The position numbers and the translations under genes were made by a program. From NCBI GenBank assembly GCA_002104935.1, contig MCGT01000023.1, positions 248,001 through 312,000 on the forward strand: DNA of 64,000 bases, in the 5' to 3' direction. A model generated the notes under the pieces. It saw only the letters and a program-made list of their open reading frames with translations. It was not told the DNA's origin and made no database searches. Of the stretch, positions 35,621 through 46,584 are shown in pieces; the stretch's first letter is position 1; each line of letters begins with the position of its first letter. Source of the stretch: Hesseltinella vesiculosa. Its lineage: Eukaryota; Mucoromycota; Mucoromycetes; Mucorales; Cunninghamellaceae.

Positions 35621-36865
35621 TCAGCAATTGATACTTCCAGTGGCGGCGTCAGTATGAGGCTGCCAATGCATCATAGGAGGGATGGAAGTAGAGGTGTCTT
35701 GCTTAAAAGGGTGGGGGGCATTGGCAAGGGGACGGATGTAGTCTGGATAGGCATGGTCCATGGGAGAGGAGGTGGGAGCATGATGATGGTGGAGAGGAGC
35801 ATTGGTATAATCGACACGAGAGCCTCGGCGTTCGTGGGTCTTCATATGCTGGGTAAGATTGTCAGACCGAGAAAAGGCTTTCTGGCAGCCAGGGTAAGAG
35901 CAATGGAAAGGACGTTCGAGGGTATGGATGCGCATATGACGTTTCAGGTGCTCTAGTCGCTTGAATCGTCGTTGGCATTGATGGTGAGTGCACACATGTT
36001 GCTTAATGATCTCGTTGCCTCGGCAGTGGCGCGTGGTCTGGTTCAGGAGCGACCGGGGGTATTGGGGGGTGGGTTTGGGGGGCGATGCGTCGGGCAACGA
36101 ATGGCTGAAAGTTGGTGTCATTGGCATAGAAGAGGTGGGGGTGGTGGGGGTAGGCATGCCATGGTGGGGAGGGGTCTGCTGAAGTTGTTGCTGCAGCTGA
36201 GATTGCTGTTGCTGGTGGTGATGGTGGAGGTGGAGGTGGTGATGGTGATGATGCTGTCCCATTGGCGATGGGGCCGTCGTGTTGATGCTCGGCGAAGGCA
36301 CCGAGGCAGAAGGCACAGGGGTGGAAGCAGAATGTGGCGATGGCAGGCCAGTCTGATAAATCGGCGTGAGCAAAGGCGCAGGGGGAGGCAGGGCAGGTGT
36401 GGGTGGAAGGCTGGAGGCAGCAGGTTTGGGTGGCTGTTGCTGTTGCTGCAGAGCCTTTTTGGCATGGGTACGGTAATGGGCGTGGAAGTTGTCGGTACGG
36501 CTGAAGCGTTTTCCACAGCCAGGATAGGGGCAGCCATGGGGCCGTTCACCAGAGTGGACAAGCATGTGCCGTTTGAGATGTTCGTACCGTTTAAAGCTCC
36601 AACCACAACGAGCGAACTCACACACATGCTTGTTTTGTTTGGTGGGGCGTTTCCGGGAGGAAGTGGGAGTAGCTTCTTCGGTTAAGGACATGGATCGAGG
36701 TTGTGGAGGTGGTCCGCTCATCCAATAAGGTTGGTGATAGTCATTGGCCGAGGCGCGTCTGTAACCAAGGTCTCGTTTGTAAGGTGACATGGCAGGTGTC
36801 AAGGGAGGTGACAAGACCGATTCATCGTTTTGTCGTCGAGGTGTGAAACAGTAATTAGCCTCCAT
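35621..36865 (-). CDS. C2H2 zinc-finger transcription factor with two finger pairs
   Basis: Unspliced, 414 aa. Two pairs of C2H2 fingers: residues about 75-130 ([20 protein letters not shown], then [20 protein letters not shown]) and about 300-360 ([20 protein letters not shown], then [20 protein letters not shown]). Between them is a Gln/Pro/His-rich linker with a long His/Gln tract, typical of an activation region. The FKRxEHLKRH / FSRxDNLxxH pattern is that of fungal SteA/Com2/Msn-like regulators; a specific orthologue is not claimed. ATG 36865 (ATGGAGGCTAAT) was preferred to an upstream in-frame ATG at 37024, because the extra 53 residues are low complexity and read like leader sequence. 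Confidence 0.9.
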   Translation of the reverse strand: MEANYCFTPRRQNDESVLSPPLTPAMSPYKRDLGYRRASANDYHQPYWMSGPPPQPRSMSLTEEATPTSSRKRPTKQNKHVCEFARCGWSFKRYEHLKRHMLVHSGERPHGCPYPGCGKRFSRTDNFHAHYRTHAKKALQQQQQPPKPAASSLPPTPALPPPAPLLTPIYQTGLPSPHSASTPVPSASVPSPSINTTAPSPMGQHHHHHHLHLHHHHQQQQSQLQQQLQQTPPHHGMPTPTTPTSSMPMTPTFSHSLPDASPPKPTPQYPRSLLNQTTRHCRGNEIIKQHVCTHHQCQRRFKRLEHLKRHMRIHTLERPFHCSYPGCQKAFSRSDNLTQHMKTHERRGSRVDYTNAPLHHHHAPTSSPMDHAYPDYIRPLANAPHPFKQDTSTSIPPMMHWQPHTDAATGSINC

Positions 36866-37721
36866 ATGCAAAATAATAAAATAAAATAAAAATTGGAAAA
36901 GAAAATGAAAAAGTGGGGCTTTTTTTGAAAAAGGGATGGAGAAGGGGAGGAGGGGATTTTTATATGCGGACCCACACTTTTTTTTTACGGCTGGATCATG
37001 TGACGTATAGCTTTTTTTGGTCATATTGAAGCCTCGTCCGATGTAAAGACGAATTTCAAATGTGTAGTCCTGTTAAACAACTTTTTTTAATAGGGGTGGG
37101 GTGGAGCTTTGGAAGAAATAAAGGGGGAGGGAGGAAGCACTGTCTTTTTTAAAGATCTGTTTCCCTCCCTTTTCCGTCGCCTCTTCCTCATGTTTTTTTC
37201 TATTCGCTTACACTCCTTTCCATCGCACCCCTAGGAACCATGCTCCTTAATACCCCTTTTTATTTTGATCCCCTTGGCACACATACATTTAACTTTTACA
37301 CAGTCCATATGCAGACACACACATACACACCTTTCCGCACGCACGTCAAAAAAGGGATGTTCTCTTTTTAAACAAACTGGAGCAACAGGCTCCTTTTTTT
37401 AATGGCTCCTTTTTTTCATAGCAGAAACGCTTTTTGCTGCACCCCCCCCCCTCCTCCCTTTTCATTTTCCTGTTGACACGACGAAAAAGAAGGGGAAATC
37501 ATCGACCATCAACTGGGGCGTAAAAAAAAAAAAGCTTAATGCGCCATGACCATTTCGATTTTTTGGGCGGGGATTAAACATCCGGTACAAAATGAGCCTG
37601 CCTCTTGTCCTTGACCCCTCCCCCCTTTTTTTTATTCTTCCCTCCTTTTTTTTTCTTTCCAATACATTACCCGTGTTTTTATACATTGTATTTTAAAAAG
37701 CTTAAAACGCCCGATCACGAA
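36866..37721. other. Divergent promoter region, C2H2 factor and glutathione synthetase
   Basis: 856 bp, rich in pyrimidine and purine runs; a CA-rich stretch (about 37315-37332) and a C run (about 37441-37452). No coding signal. It may house regulatory sites for gsh2, but none is clear enough to name. Confidence 0.5.
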
Positions 37722-39740
37722 ATGACCAGCTATCACCAAAAAGTAGACATGGACCAATTGACAAAAGAAGCCATTGACTGGGCCCTTGCTCATGGCCTGG
37801 TGGTGCGGCCAACAGTTGACAAGCAACAACATTTTAAAAACAACGCGGCTGTGATCCATGCTCCTTTGGCTCTGTACCCAACACCTTTTCCCCGTCATGA
37901 GTTTGTCAAGGCCAAGGAACTTCAACAACCCTGGAACTCCTTGATCCACAAGATGAGCCAAGACAATGATCTTATTCAAGAAGTTATGGAAACGTAAGCT
38001 CCTCGACTCCTTTTTCTTCCCCTTCCTGCCCCCTCTCACCCTGGTTTATCTTCTTTAGCCTCTCAAATGTCGACGACTTTATGAAACAATTGTATTCCAT
38101 CTATATGCAGGTGCAACAACAAGGCGTTGCCCAGGTCAGTTTTTCAAAAAAAAAAAAAAAAATCCGTTCGCTCGGTGTTGCTGAATCATCATTCTTTTTC
38201 TTAGTCAGCCTCGCTTGGGATTCACCGTTGTGATTATTTGTTGCATGCTGATGTAGGTCAAGATGCCTCCAACGCCCGTATTCAGCAAGTAGAATTCAAT
38301 ACGATTGCTTCGAGTTTTGGCAGTTTGAGCACTCGCATGGGTCAGCTGCATAGGTAAAAAAAAAGGAGGGAATCGGGTTCCCAGGATCTTGGCGCAGCGA
38401 GAACATGGATCTCATTGACCCTTTTTTTAAGATATCTATTGTCTGCCATCGATCATTACGGGGATGACAAGATCGTGTTTGATCAATTACCTGAAAATGA
38501 CGCCATCTCTGCCATTGCTGACGGACTTGCCAGTGGTTGGAAATTATACAACAAGAACACGTAAGAAAATGCTGCAAACCCCAAAGGGAACCAACTGACT
38601 TATATTTTTCTCCACCTTCAGTGCACGAGTGATGATGATCGTGCAACCTGATGAACGTAATGCTTTTGATCAACGCTGGATTGAATACGCGTTACAAGAA
38701 CGACATGGCGTCCACTTGTTGCGTCGCTCCATGACGGACGTGATTGAACGTGGTCAATTTGATGAGGCCACCAAGACCTTGTCTGTGTAAGTTATTTTGC
38801 TCCTACTTTTGCACAACTACATTCTCAACTCTGCTTTATACTAGGGATGGACATGAAATTGCTGTTGTATATTACCGCGCGGGCTATGGCCCTGAAGATT
38901 ACCATGGTCCACAGGTAAAGAGCAACACACGTTTAAAAAAATCGAAGCCTGACGTGTTTTTTCTTTTAGGAATGGGCAGCCCGATTGATGATGGAGAAGA
39001 GTCAAGCCATTAAATGTCCCACAGTGGCGTACCAATTGGTGGGTGCAAAAAAGGTGCAACAAGTGCTGGCCATGCCTGGCCGGTTAGAAAAATACGTGGA
39101 TGACGCCACAGCCGCCCAACTCCGTGAATCCTTTGCGGGCCTGTATCCCCTAGACCAATCGCCTCAAGGAAAAGAAGCTTATCAAATGGCCCTGCAATCT
39201 CCCGAGCGGTTTGTGCTGAAACCTCAACGCGAAGGAGGCGGCAACAATGTTTATGGCGATGATATTGAAAAAGTGCTCACACCCTTGTCAGAGGAAGGCC
39301 GCATGGCCTACATTTTGATGGACCTCATCCGTACCCCACCTGTCCATAATGCCATGCTTCGCGAAGGCCAAGTCATTCAAGGTCAAGTCGTCAGTGAATT
39401 GGGCATCTATGGCATTTATTTAAGGTACTTTCCGTGTGCTTGGATCATCCACCCCTCCTCCCCTTGGCGTAAAAAAAAAAAAAAGATCAATGAAATATGC
39501 AGGGAGCTGTGATGGGAAAATGAGGAGATCGACATGAACAAAAATAGAGTTTGGAAAGGATCCCCAGGTGGTTAAAAAAAATGGGAGAATCACGTTTACT
39601 CACCTTTTTTTTTTAGTGATGGCAACAAAGAAGTGGTCAACAACGTCGGTGGTCATTTGTTACGCACTAAGGGGGTTGAAACCAAGGAAGGAGGTGTTGC
39701 TGCTGGTTTTGCTGTCATTGATAGTCCTCTGCTTGTGTAG
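37722..39740 (+). CDS. gsh2: Glutathione synthetase
   Basis: ATP-dependent ligase joining gamma-glutamylcysteine and glycine, the last step of glutathione synthesis in the cytosol. Exons: 37722-37993, 38059-38134, 38205-38353, 38432-38560, 38622-38786, 38845-38914, 38970-39424 and 39617-39740; 479 aa, the usual eukaryotic length. Seen in order: GLVVRPTV and APLALYPTPFPRHEF near the N-terminus, LLHADVG and QVEFNTIASSFGSLSTRM (substrate and Mg site), VVYYRAGYGPEDY, and the glycine-rich ATP-grasp loop FVLKPQREGGGNNVYG (about residues 369-384). It ends with the conserved GGVAAGFAVIDSPLLV. The terminal intron is longest (192 nt). Confidence 0.97.
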
Positions 39741-39899
39741 ATTATAATCATAGACATTCAATAATTTTAATTTCTTAGCAACACAGGCGGCAAATGAAAC
39801 CAAAAAAAAAATGCGTTGCCATGGTTACGCCGAGGCTTTTTCCCTTTTTCTTTTCAACCTCATCATCTTTTTTTTTCATCTGACGTTTTTACATTGACC
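39741..39899. promoter_or_regulatory. gsh2 3' end and calmodulin promoter
   Basis: 159 bp. An A run and then a T-rich pyrimidine leader directly precede the calmodulin ATG at 39900. Confidence 0.4.
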
Positions 39900-40938
39900 A
39901 TGGTAAGTGGCACGTTGTTGTTTGCAATGTCCATTGTCTCTCTTTCCCCTATTTCAGTTTAAGCATTACCCTCCTTTTCCATCCACGACCTCCTGTCGTT
40001 CGTTGCCAGCTCCCTTTTTTCACCAAACCAGCCGCTCTCCTTTCTTCCCCTTTCCCCCTGCTTTGTTATAGTTCACCACCACCCCCCTCCTTCGTCCTTC
40101 TCCTATTGCACTCCCCACACATGTCGCAACGATCTTATCGTGGATTTCAACGTGCCTTTTTTTATTATTGTTGTTTTTAGGCTGATCAACTCACTGAAGA
40201 TCAAATTGCTGAATTCAAAGAAGCCTTTGCCCTTTTTGACAAGGCAAAATAGAAACAGGCTCAAAACATGTTGGTTCTCACGCCTTAGTTTTTCAGGACG
40301 GCGATGGTTATATTACTACCAAGGAACTGGGAACTGTTATGCGCTCCCTCAACTTGAATCCTACTGAAGCCGAGCTGCAAGACATGGTGTGTTTCAGAAA
40401 ATCATAACAAATGCAGGCAGCTCACTTTTGATTTTCTCCCTGCAGGTGACAGAAGTCGACAGCGATGGTAGCGGTACAATTGATCTTAGTGAGTTTTTGA
40501 CCATGATTGCAAGGTAAGTCGAAGAGACGGGCTTGGCATCCATTTGCTCAACTTGACTATTTCCACCACGCGGCATAGAAAAATGCGAGACACCGACTCC
40601 CAAGAAGAAATCCAAGAAGCCTTCAAGGTGTTTGACAAGGACGGCAATGGCTTCATCTCTGCTGCTGAATTGCGTCACGTCATGACCTCTTTGGGTGAAC
40701 GATTGACGGAAGAAGAAGTAGATGAAATGATCCGAGAAGCTGATGTCGTAAAAATCAACCAAAACCCTGCCGCTCTGGACGGACCCTGACTCCGCTTTTT
40801 TTTTTAGGATGGCGACGGTCAAATCAACTATGAAGAATTCGTCAAGATGATGGTAAAACTGCCACGGAATTCCAAATGACTTTTTTTGCTGTCTTGTCTA
40901 ACCACCCTCTCTTCTCTTTCGCTTAGATGTCAAAATAA
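39900..40938 (+). CDS. cmd1: Calmodulin
   Basis: Four-EF-hand calcium sensor. Exons: 39900-39902, 40181-40243, 40297-40386, 40446-40513, 40579-40747, 40808-40852 and 40927-40938; 149 aa, the canonical length. The first exon is just the ATG, the last encodes MSK and the stop. EF loops: [36 protein letters not shown] and [12 protein letters not shown], all with complete acidic ligands. Intron 2 (40244-40296) starts with GC (AAG|GCAAAA). No GT donor restores the frame, and reading on gives a stop after DKAK. Placement of ATG alone in exon 1, followed by a 278-nt intron, is common in fungal calmodulin genes. Confidence 0.97.
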
Positions 40939-41035
40939 AAAACAAAAACACAGGCTGGACAATGCTCCTTTGAAATCTATTCATCTTGGTTTTTTTTTTT
41001 TAAAAAAAAAAAAGGGAGGGTATGGGAAGCGAAGG

Positions 41036-41692
41036 TTAAGAGGGGACGGTGGAGGCAAATCGGCGAGTAGCTTGATCGATTTCAGAATAGCATTGGTCCA
41101 TGGCCTCGGCAACGCCAACCGATCTTGTGGTTCCTTCGGCTCGAACGATGTCAATATCCTTAACGCCGATGAACGAAAACATCGCTGAGAGATACTTGTA
41201 TGAAAACTCGACATCACTGTACCAGTCGTTGTTGGTGTAGAAGCCACCACTCGCTTGCAGGATCAGTAGCCGCCGACCATCATTGAGCAGGCCTTCAGAG
41301 GTGCCACCAGGTAAGTACCGGAAGGTTTCTTTGGCAATGAGAACATTGTCCATGTAGTCCTTGAGCTTAGATGGCACATTGAAGTTGTGTAGCGGCAAAA
41401 CGATCACGTACGTGTGTGCACTCTTGAATTGCTCGAGTATCAGCTTCATCCGCTCGATCACTGGACGCTCGTCGTCGTTTGGTTTACCGCCCTTGTCTAG
41501 CTTGTCCCAGGCACTGAGCACTGTTCGATCTACTACAGGAATGTCATTGTCATAAAGATCAATTTGTTCCAGCAACGCATCAGGCATCAGACTCATGTAC
41601 AATGCTTTGAAGCGATTAAGCATTTGGATACTATATGAGGCTGGATCATCGACTTTTGGATGAGCATTGATGATCAGTGTTTTACTTGGCAT
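41036..41692 (-). CDS. FMN-dependent NADH-azoreductase/quinone reductase, bacterial type
   Basis: Flavodoxin-fold FMN enzyme reducing azo dyes and quinones with NAD(P)H. Unspliced, 218 aa. Typical AzoR blocks: KTLIINAHPKVDDPASYS at the N-terminus (FMN phosphate loop), ERMKLILEQFKSAHTYVIVL, PLHNFNVPSKLKDYMDNVL, KETFRYLPGGTSEGLL, LLILQASGGFY, and a C-terminal FIGVKDIDIVRAEGT. The family is mostly bacterial; this copy lacks introns while its neighbours have three to seven, so horizontal acquisition is possible. ATG 41692 is the first in the frame. It converges with calmodulin (97 bp between stops). Confidence 0.9.
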   Translation of the reverse strand: MPSKTLIINAHPKVDDPASYSIQMLNRFKALYMSLMPDALLEQIDLYDNDIPVVDRTVLSAWDKLDKGGKPNDDERPVIERMKLILEQFKSAHTYVIVLPLHNFNVPSKLKDYMDNVLIAKETFRYLPGGTSEGLLNDGRRLLILQASGGFYTNNDWYSDVEFSYKYLSAMFSFIGVKDIDIVRAEGTTRSVGVAEAMDQCYSEIDQATRRFASTVPS

Positions 41693-42102
41693 GGCAGATT
41701 TGGGGAAAGGAAAAAAAAAACGCAGAAAGACGATGCGCAGCGAATGGAAACGGCCCCGGCAGATGATGACAAACCTTTGCCCTGGGCCGGATGTGTCACA
41801 TGTTTGTCAGCAAACCAGTGGAAACTGAGACAAAAATATTATTTTGTGAAAAAAGGATTCAAAAAAAAAAAAAAAAAAAGGTGCTAAATGTATAAAGGGG
41901 TAATGGATGAATGTGTGAATACTAAATTTTGTAACTATGATGGGCATAGAAGAAGATAAGGATAGGAAAGGGAGAGGCCTAAGAGGAGAGTGAAAAGGAA
42001 TGGGCAGTCAAAAAAAAGGCATAAAAGCAGAAGAACAAAGAGAAAGAAATCACCGACGCTGACGAATTAACGGGAAGAGAAGAATTTGATCTAGAGTTTT
42101 GT
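41693..42102. other. Intergenic, azoreductase promoter and kinase 3' end
   Basis: 410 bp with A runs near 41710 and 41860-41879. No gene seen. Confidence 0.45.
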
Positions 42103-44810
42103 CTAAAATTTGGTAAAGGGAGACAGTAAACGACGAGGGACCTTGAACTTTGATTTCTTGGGAGGCGCTGTTTGGTTGGCAGCAAAGCCCTGGACAGGCA
42201 AGACCTTGGCTGGTGGGGAAGGCGCGTCCAGATCAGTTGGCAGCTTGACATCCTCTGGATATTTCAGGACAGATGTCAGTGTGGCTTCGGTATGGACAGA
42301 TTCAGGCACAAGGGTGGATGAGCAATGCATGCCATAAGAAGACGTAGATGAGGTGTTGGTGTCGACAGAGGGTGCAGCGGGCGAGGGAAGAGGTGCAGGA
42401 GGCGCAGGCGCAGGCGTGGACATGACTGATTCATGGCTGGCAGTGCTCTGAGTGTTGCGTCGCTTCAGACCACGGTCGTCGTCGCCATGAAGCAAGGGCG
42501 ATTCCAAACGTAGGCTGTCGACATCGGAGAGCATGCTGATGCTGCCTCGCTTGCGGGCAGGCTGGAAGGCAATAGGCTCATCATCTTCGTCAATGACGAC
42601 TGACATGGCATCATCGCTAGCAACAGAGGCCACAAATGGGGTCTGTTCATCTGACATGGCGTCAGCTTCGTGGAATCTGTTGTCCAAGGGATTGGAAAGG
42701 CTGAGCTCGTGACTGAGAGGGGTCAGTTCCTCGTTGAGAAATGAGTAGCCGTCAAACACGTCCTGCATGTCTTGGGTCAAATCGATTTGGGAGCCAACCG
42801 GCGTCAGGGTTGGTGACATTTCCAAAAATGTGGCATCAAAATTGGCAAAATCCATCTCCGAGGCCAGTGGTGGCACGTAGGGCGGCTGCAGTCGCTGATG
42901 GTATACGTCGTCCCAATCGATTGCTTCGAAATAGGGGTGAGCCTTGATGTCCTCAACACCTCGGGCGCCCAACCGGGTCAGGGGGTCGCGATCCAGTAGG
43001 ACAGTTAAAAAGTCGGCGGTATCGTAATCGAATTCGGGCATGCCGTTTTCGTCGGGCACTGGGAATTCCAAGGGATCTTCCAACACGCGTCGGTACATTT
43101 CCATATGGTTATCGGCCCAGAAGGGAGTGATACCGGCCAGCATTTCGTATAAGATGGTGCCGTAGCTCCAGTGGTCGATGCCAAACGAATAGGGCTCCCC
43201 TGTCAACACTTCAGGCGCAAGGTACTCGGCGGTGCCACAAAAGGTTTCGGTGAAAGGGGTGTCCTTGAGCCATTTACTGAGACCAAAGTCGGTCAGGACC
43301 ACATGGCCCTCACGCGTCAGTAGGATATTCTCAGGCTTGAGGTCGCGATAAAGGATGCCCAGGCGATGCAATTCACCAATGCCTTCGATCATCTCGGCAG
43401 CGTAGAAGCGGGTTCGTTCTTTGGAGAAGGTCATGCAGGTGCTCATCTGGGTAGCCAGGTCGCCGCCACAGTAGTAGTCAGTCACCAGGTACAGTTGATG
43501 GGTATCTTGGAAGGCCAGGTGCAGGCGGGCCAGGTTGGGGTGTCGCGTCTGTGCCAAGGTCTCCAGGATCTCGCGCTCCGTCAGCGTATGGGTAATTTCG
43601 CGTTGGTCAATAACCAAACTCTTGACAATCTTCTTTAATGCAAACAAGCCATTCGACTCATGAGAGCGCACCAGCAAGACCTGGATATTTAAGAGAAAAG
43701 CATGAGTGGCTGACCAAAAGTCAAAAAAAAAAAAAGGCTACCTTGCCCATGCAGCCTTTTCCAAGGACTTTTAAGAGATCAAAATGTTCCAACGGAAAGA
43801 CTGCTGACGTTTGGATGATTGGATGGTGGACTAATGAATTGTCCTCTTGAGCAGGTTGGTAGGTGGTTATGGGGCTGGGAGGCAAGGGAGGCGATATGGC
43901 TTCACGTAACAAGCTGTCAAGCGAAACCATGTCTTCCTTGACGGACAGGGGTCGACCATCGTCAGAAGGATCATTGGCCGCTCCAGGTGAGACAGGAGAC
44001 TCAGGGGGCGATTGCTGCGCAGGCGTTAGGGGCAAGTCACTAGGGGGCTGGGCATCTGAATGTGAAGGAGCATTGGTCACCTCAAGGTTGGTGGTGGTGG
44101 TGGGCAAGGAGGTGTCGGAGGAGGTGGAAGGAGGGGGATGGATAGCACTGGCAGTCATGACGACAATGGACACTTGACTGGTGGAAGGCGAGGCTACTTT
44201 GATGGGTAGTTTTTGATCTTCATCACGTTGAATACAGAAGAAATCACGCAGGATGGACGATTGGGCAATGACAGGGTCTTGTAAACATTGCTGCAGGTAC
44301 AACTCGACTTTTTCAGCATTGGTTTTTCGTTGACGAGAAGACCGTTGGCGTCGCTGCTGTTGTTGGGACAAGGACCGGAATAGCTTGCGCAGGCTGTTCT
44401 TTCGTTTGGTTTGGGTTCGCTTGGTCAGCACCATGTCATCCGCCAGGGTAGGAAATGGGACCTTTGATTTGAAATGACGTTTGATCTATTACGCACAAAA
44501 TAGGTTTTAAAAAATAATCATGTGATGGATGATTCATCCTTTAGCAAGCTCTGCTCCCCTTGTTTGCAACACGGCGCTTTGAAACTTACAAGTTGATCAA
44601 ACTCAACTAAATCAGGGATATAGCGAACCAAGGAAAACACACAGGACGATGATTGCACAATGACATTGAGGACCTAGGTCAAAGATAATCAATATGAATA
44701 CACCATTATTGTTTTTTTCTTTTGTTTACTCTGAGGGACTTGAGACTACTTGATTCGTCCGTAACAATAGCTGTGGTTTCAATGACAGCTATAGATAGAG
44801 GTCGCTCCAT
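42103..44810 (-). CDS. AGC-family protein kinase with N-terminal PX domain (SGK/Ypk-like)
   Basis: Exons (minus): 44810-44730, 44673-44590, 44485-43742 and 43680-42103; 828 aa. Residues 1-130 form a PX phosphoinositide-binding domain (VFSLVRYIPDLVEFDQLIKR, then HFKSKVPFP, ending LQQCLQDPVIAQSSILRDFF), interrupted by a basic Gln/Arg-rich insert. Kinase domain is about 285-560: GKGCMGKVLLVRS, LFALKKIVK, YRDLKPENILL, DFGLSKWL, and activation segment FTETFCGTAEYLAPEV with the PDK1-site Thr. After it come a turn motif (LEMSPTLTPVGS) and a hydrophobic motif FDGYSF (about residue 612). A further ~200 residues form a Pro/Ser-rich tail. The layout recalls SGK3/CISK; an endosomal or plasma-membrane signalling role downstream of PDK1/TORC2 is inferred. 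Confidence 0.9.
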
Positions 44811-45620
44811 CGTAAATAGGCTTGTTGTTGAGTCGCAAACAAATAAACGGACAGATTGGTTTTGTTATAAAGAATGGCCGATCGCTCGAGGGAAAGGAAT
44901 GAGAAAGAGATAAAAAAAAAGGAGAACCGGGTCCGTTTGGAAAAAGCGTGCCAAGTTTCAATCACCGTTTCCAAAATTGGCAATTCGTGTTACGCGTTGA
45001 AGACGACCTTTTTTTTGTGAAGACAAAGAAAATACCCCAAAAGGATATTGACCAATAGAATCGAAAGAGAGAGAGGGTTGGTGAGGGAGGATTTGATCGT
45101 GGCAAGTGACGAAGGGATGTAAATGAGTGAATGAAGTAAAAAAGGAGCGTCAGTTCAGTAGCTTTTTTTTTTCTCTTTGTTCAAAAAAAGAAAAAAAGCA
45201 AGTCAGAAGCTTCGTGGGCTACTGATCGAGTGCTTTGATGAAGTAAGAGAGGAGGGGAAGGGTGGAAAAAAGGGAGAAGAAAAGGGAAAAACGACACTTG
45301 TTTCTTTATATAAGCTTGGCTCGTTGCACAAGTCCACTCTTGTGTGTCACATGAATTTGGATCTGAAAAAGAAAAACCAACGAGACCACCCAACGCATGA
45401 CCTTTTTTGCTCAGGAACGATGATTTGTTCATATTAAATATCGCACCAAGATCTCGACCATCATCATCATCATGACAAGAAGAAGGTGCAGCCAACGACG
45501 CCAACGATGGCGTGAATGGGCCAATGGCGGCCGGTCTGGCGGAGAGCCTTTTGGAGGTGCCTGCGATCCGCTCACTTTCCTTGTTTTCTTTTTTTTTTTT
45601 TTTTTTTTTTTTTACCCGCC
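44811..45620. other. Divergent promoter region, PX-AGC kinase and Trs31
   Basis: 810 bp of A- and T-rich DNA with a 25-nt T run just before the Trs31 start (about 45589-45613). No credible exon. Confidence 0.5.
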
Positions 45621-46464
45621 ATGGACTCATCTCTCCGATCTACCAACACTACCACCTCGTCATCTTATAGTGACCAACGTATACCCCGAGGAAAAAGCAT
45701 TCTTGATCGCAACTTGAACAAAACTCGAGGCGCAGAGGTACTTGCCCTTGAAGCAGCATGTTTGCTTGCTCATGCCTATTTTTTTTTTTTCATCCAGGTC
45801 AGCCTTGGTGCCCAGGCATTCTTGTTCTCGGAAATCCTTCAATATACACAAAAACGGGTGAATGGCATTCAAGACTTGGAACAAAAGTAAATCCTTGGGC
45901 CGGGCGTCTGAAGAGTAACTGACCACCTTTATAAAAAAAAAACTAGGCTAAATGAACTAGGTTACCGTGCCGGCATTCGCATGCTCGAGCTGTTAAGTTG
46001 GCGAGAAAAGGCTTCCAAACGCGAAACCCGTGTCTTGGGTGTCCTGTACTTTATTCATAATGTCGTTTGGAAATATCTGTTTGGCAAGCAGGCTGATTCC
46101 TTGGAAAAAAGCACTGAAAACGAAGACGAATGTAATGACGACGCTCCTTACCTAGCGTGCAGCTCATCCTTTTTTATAGACATGATCTCTGATAACGAAC
46201 CCATCCTCAGTCGCTATATCTCTGTACCAAAAGAACTGTCACAGCTGAATTGTAATGCGTATATTGCCGGCATCGTCGAAGCCTGCTTGGATGGCTACCA
46301 ATTCGTAAGTCAAAACAGCTAACCCTTTCTGCACTCACACCTTTCCTCTTCAGCCTGCACGCGTTACTGCCCACACGGTACCTATCGATGGCTTCCCTCA
46401 GCGCACAACGATCTTGATCAAGTTGGACAAAGATGTATTACAACGCGAAGAACAATGGAAGTGA
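45621..46464 (+). CDS. trs31: TRAPP complex subunit Trs31 (TRAPPC5)
   Basis: Bet3-family core subunit of the TRAPP Rab-GEF that tethers ER-to-Golgi vesicles. Exons: 45621-45737, 45798-45886, 45947-46304 and 46354-46464; 224 aa. Family blocks: [114 protein letters not shown] and PARVTAHTV. Slightly longer than human TRAPPC5 because of an acidic insert ([18 protein letters not shown]). Stops of this gene and eIF2D are 120 bp apart, tail to tail. Confidence 0.96.
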
Positions 46465-46584
46465 CCACCACGATATTGATATACCAAACCCCGTTCACCT
46501 TTTAATCTGATATTGAACTTGATGAATGATATCAGCAATTAAAAAAATCACTCTTTCCACTTTTTTTGGTGGAAATGAACGCGT

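Noticed and set aside
35972..36685. 237-codon open frame on the plus strand
   Set aside because: Antisense to the C2H2 factor; composed of Gly/Arg/Trp/Val runs from reading repeats backwards.
36866..37024. Upstream ATG extending the C2H2 factor by 53 residues
   Set aside because: The extension is Phe/Lys low complexity from A/T-rich leader DNA; the inner ATG gives a more normal start.
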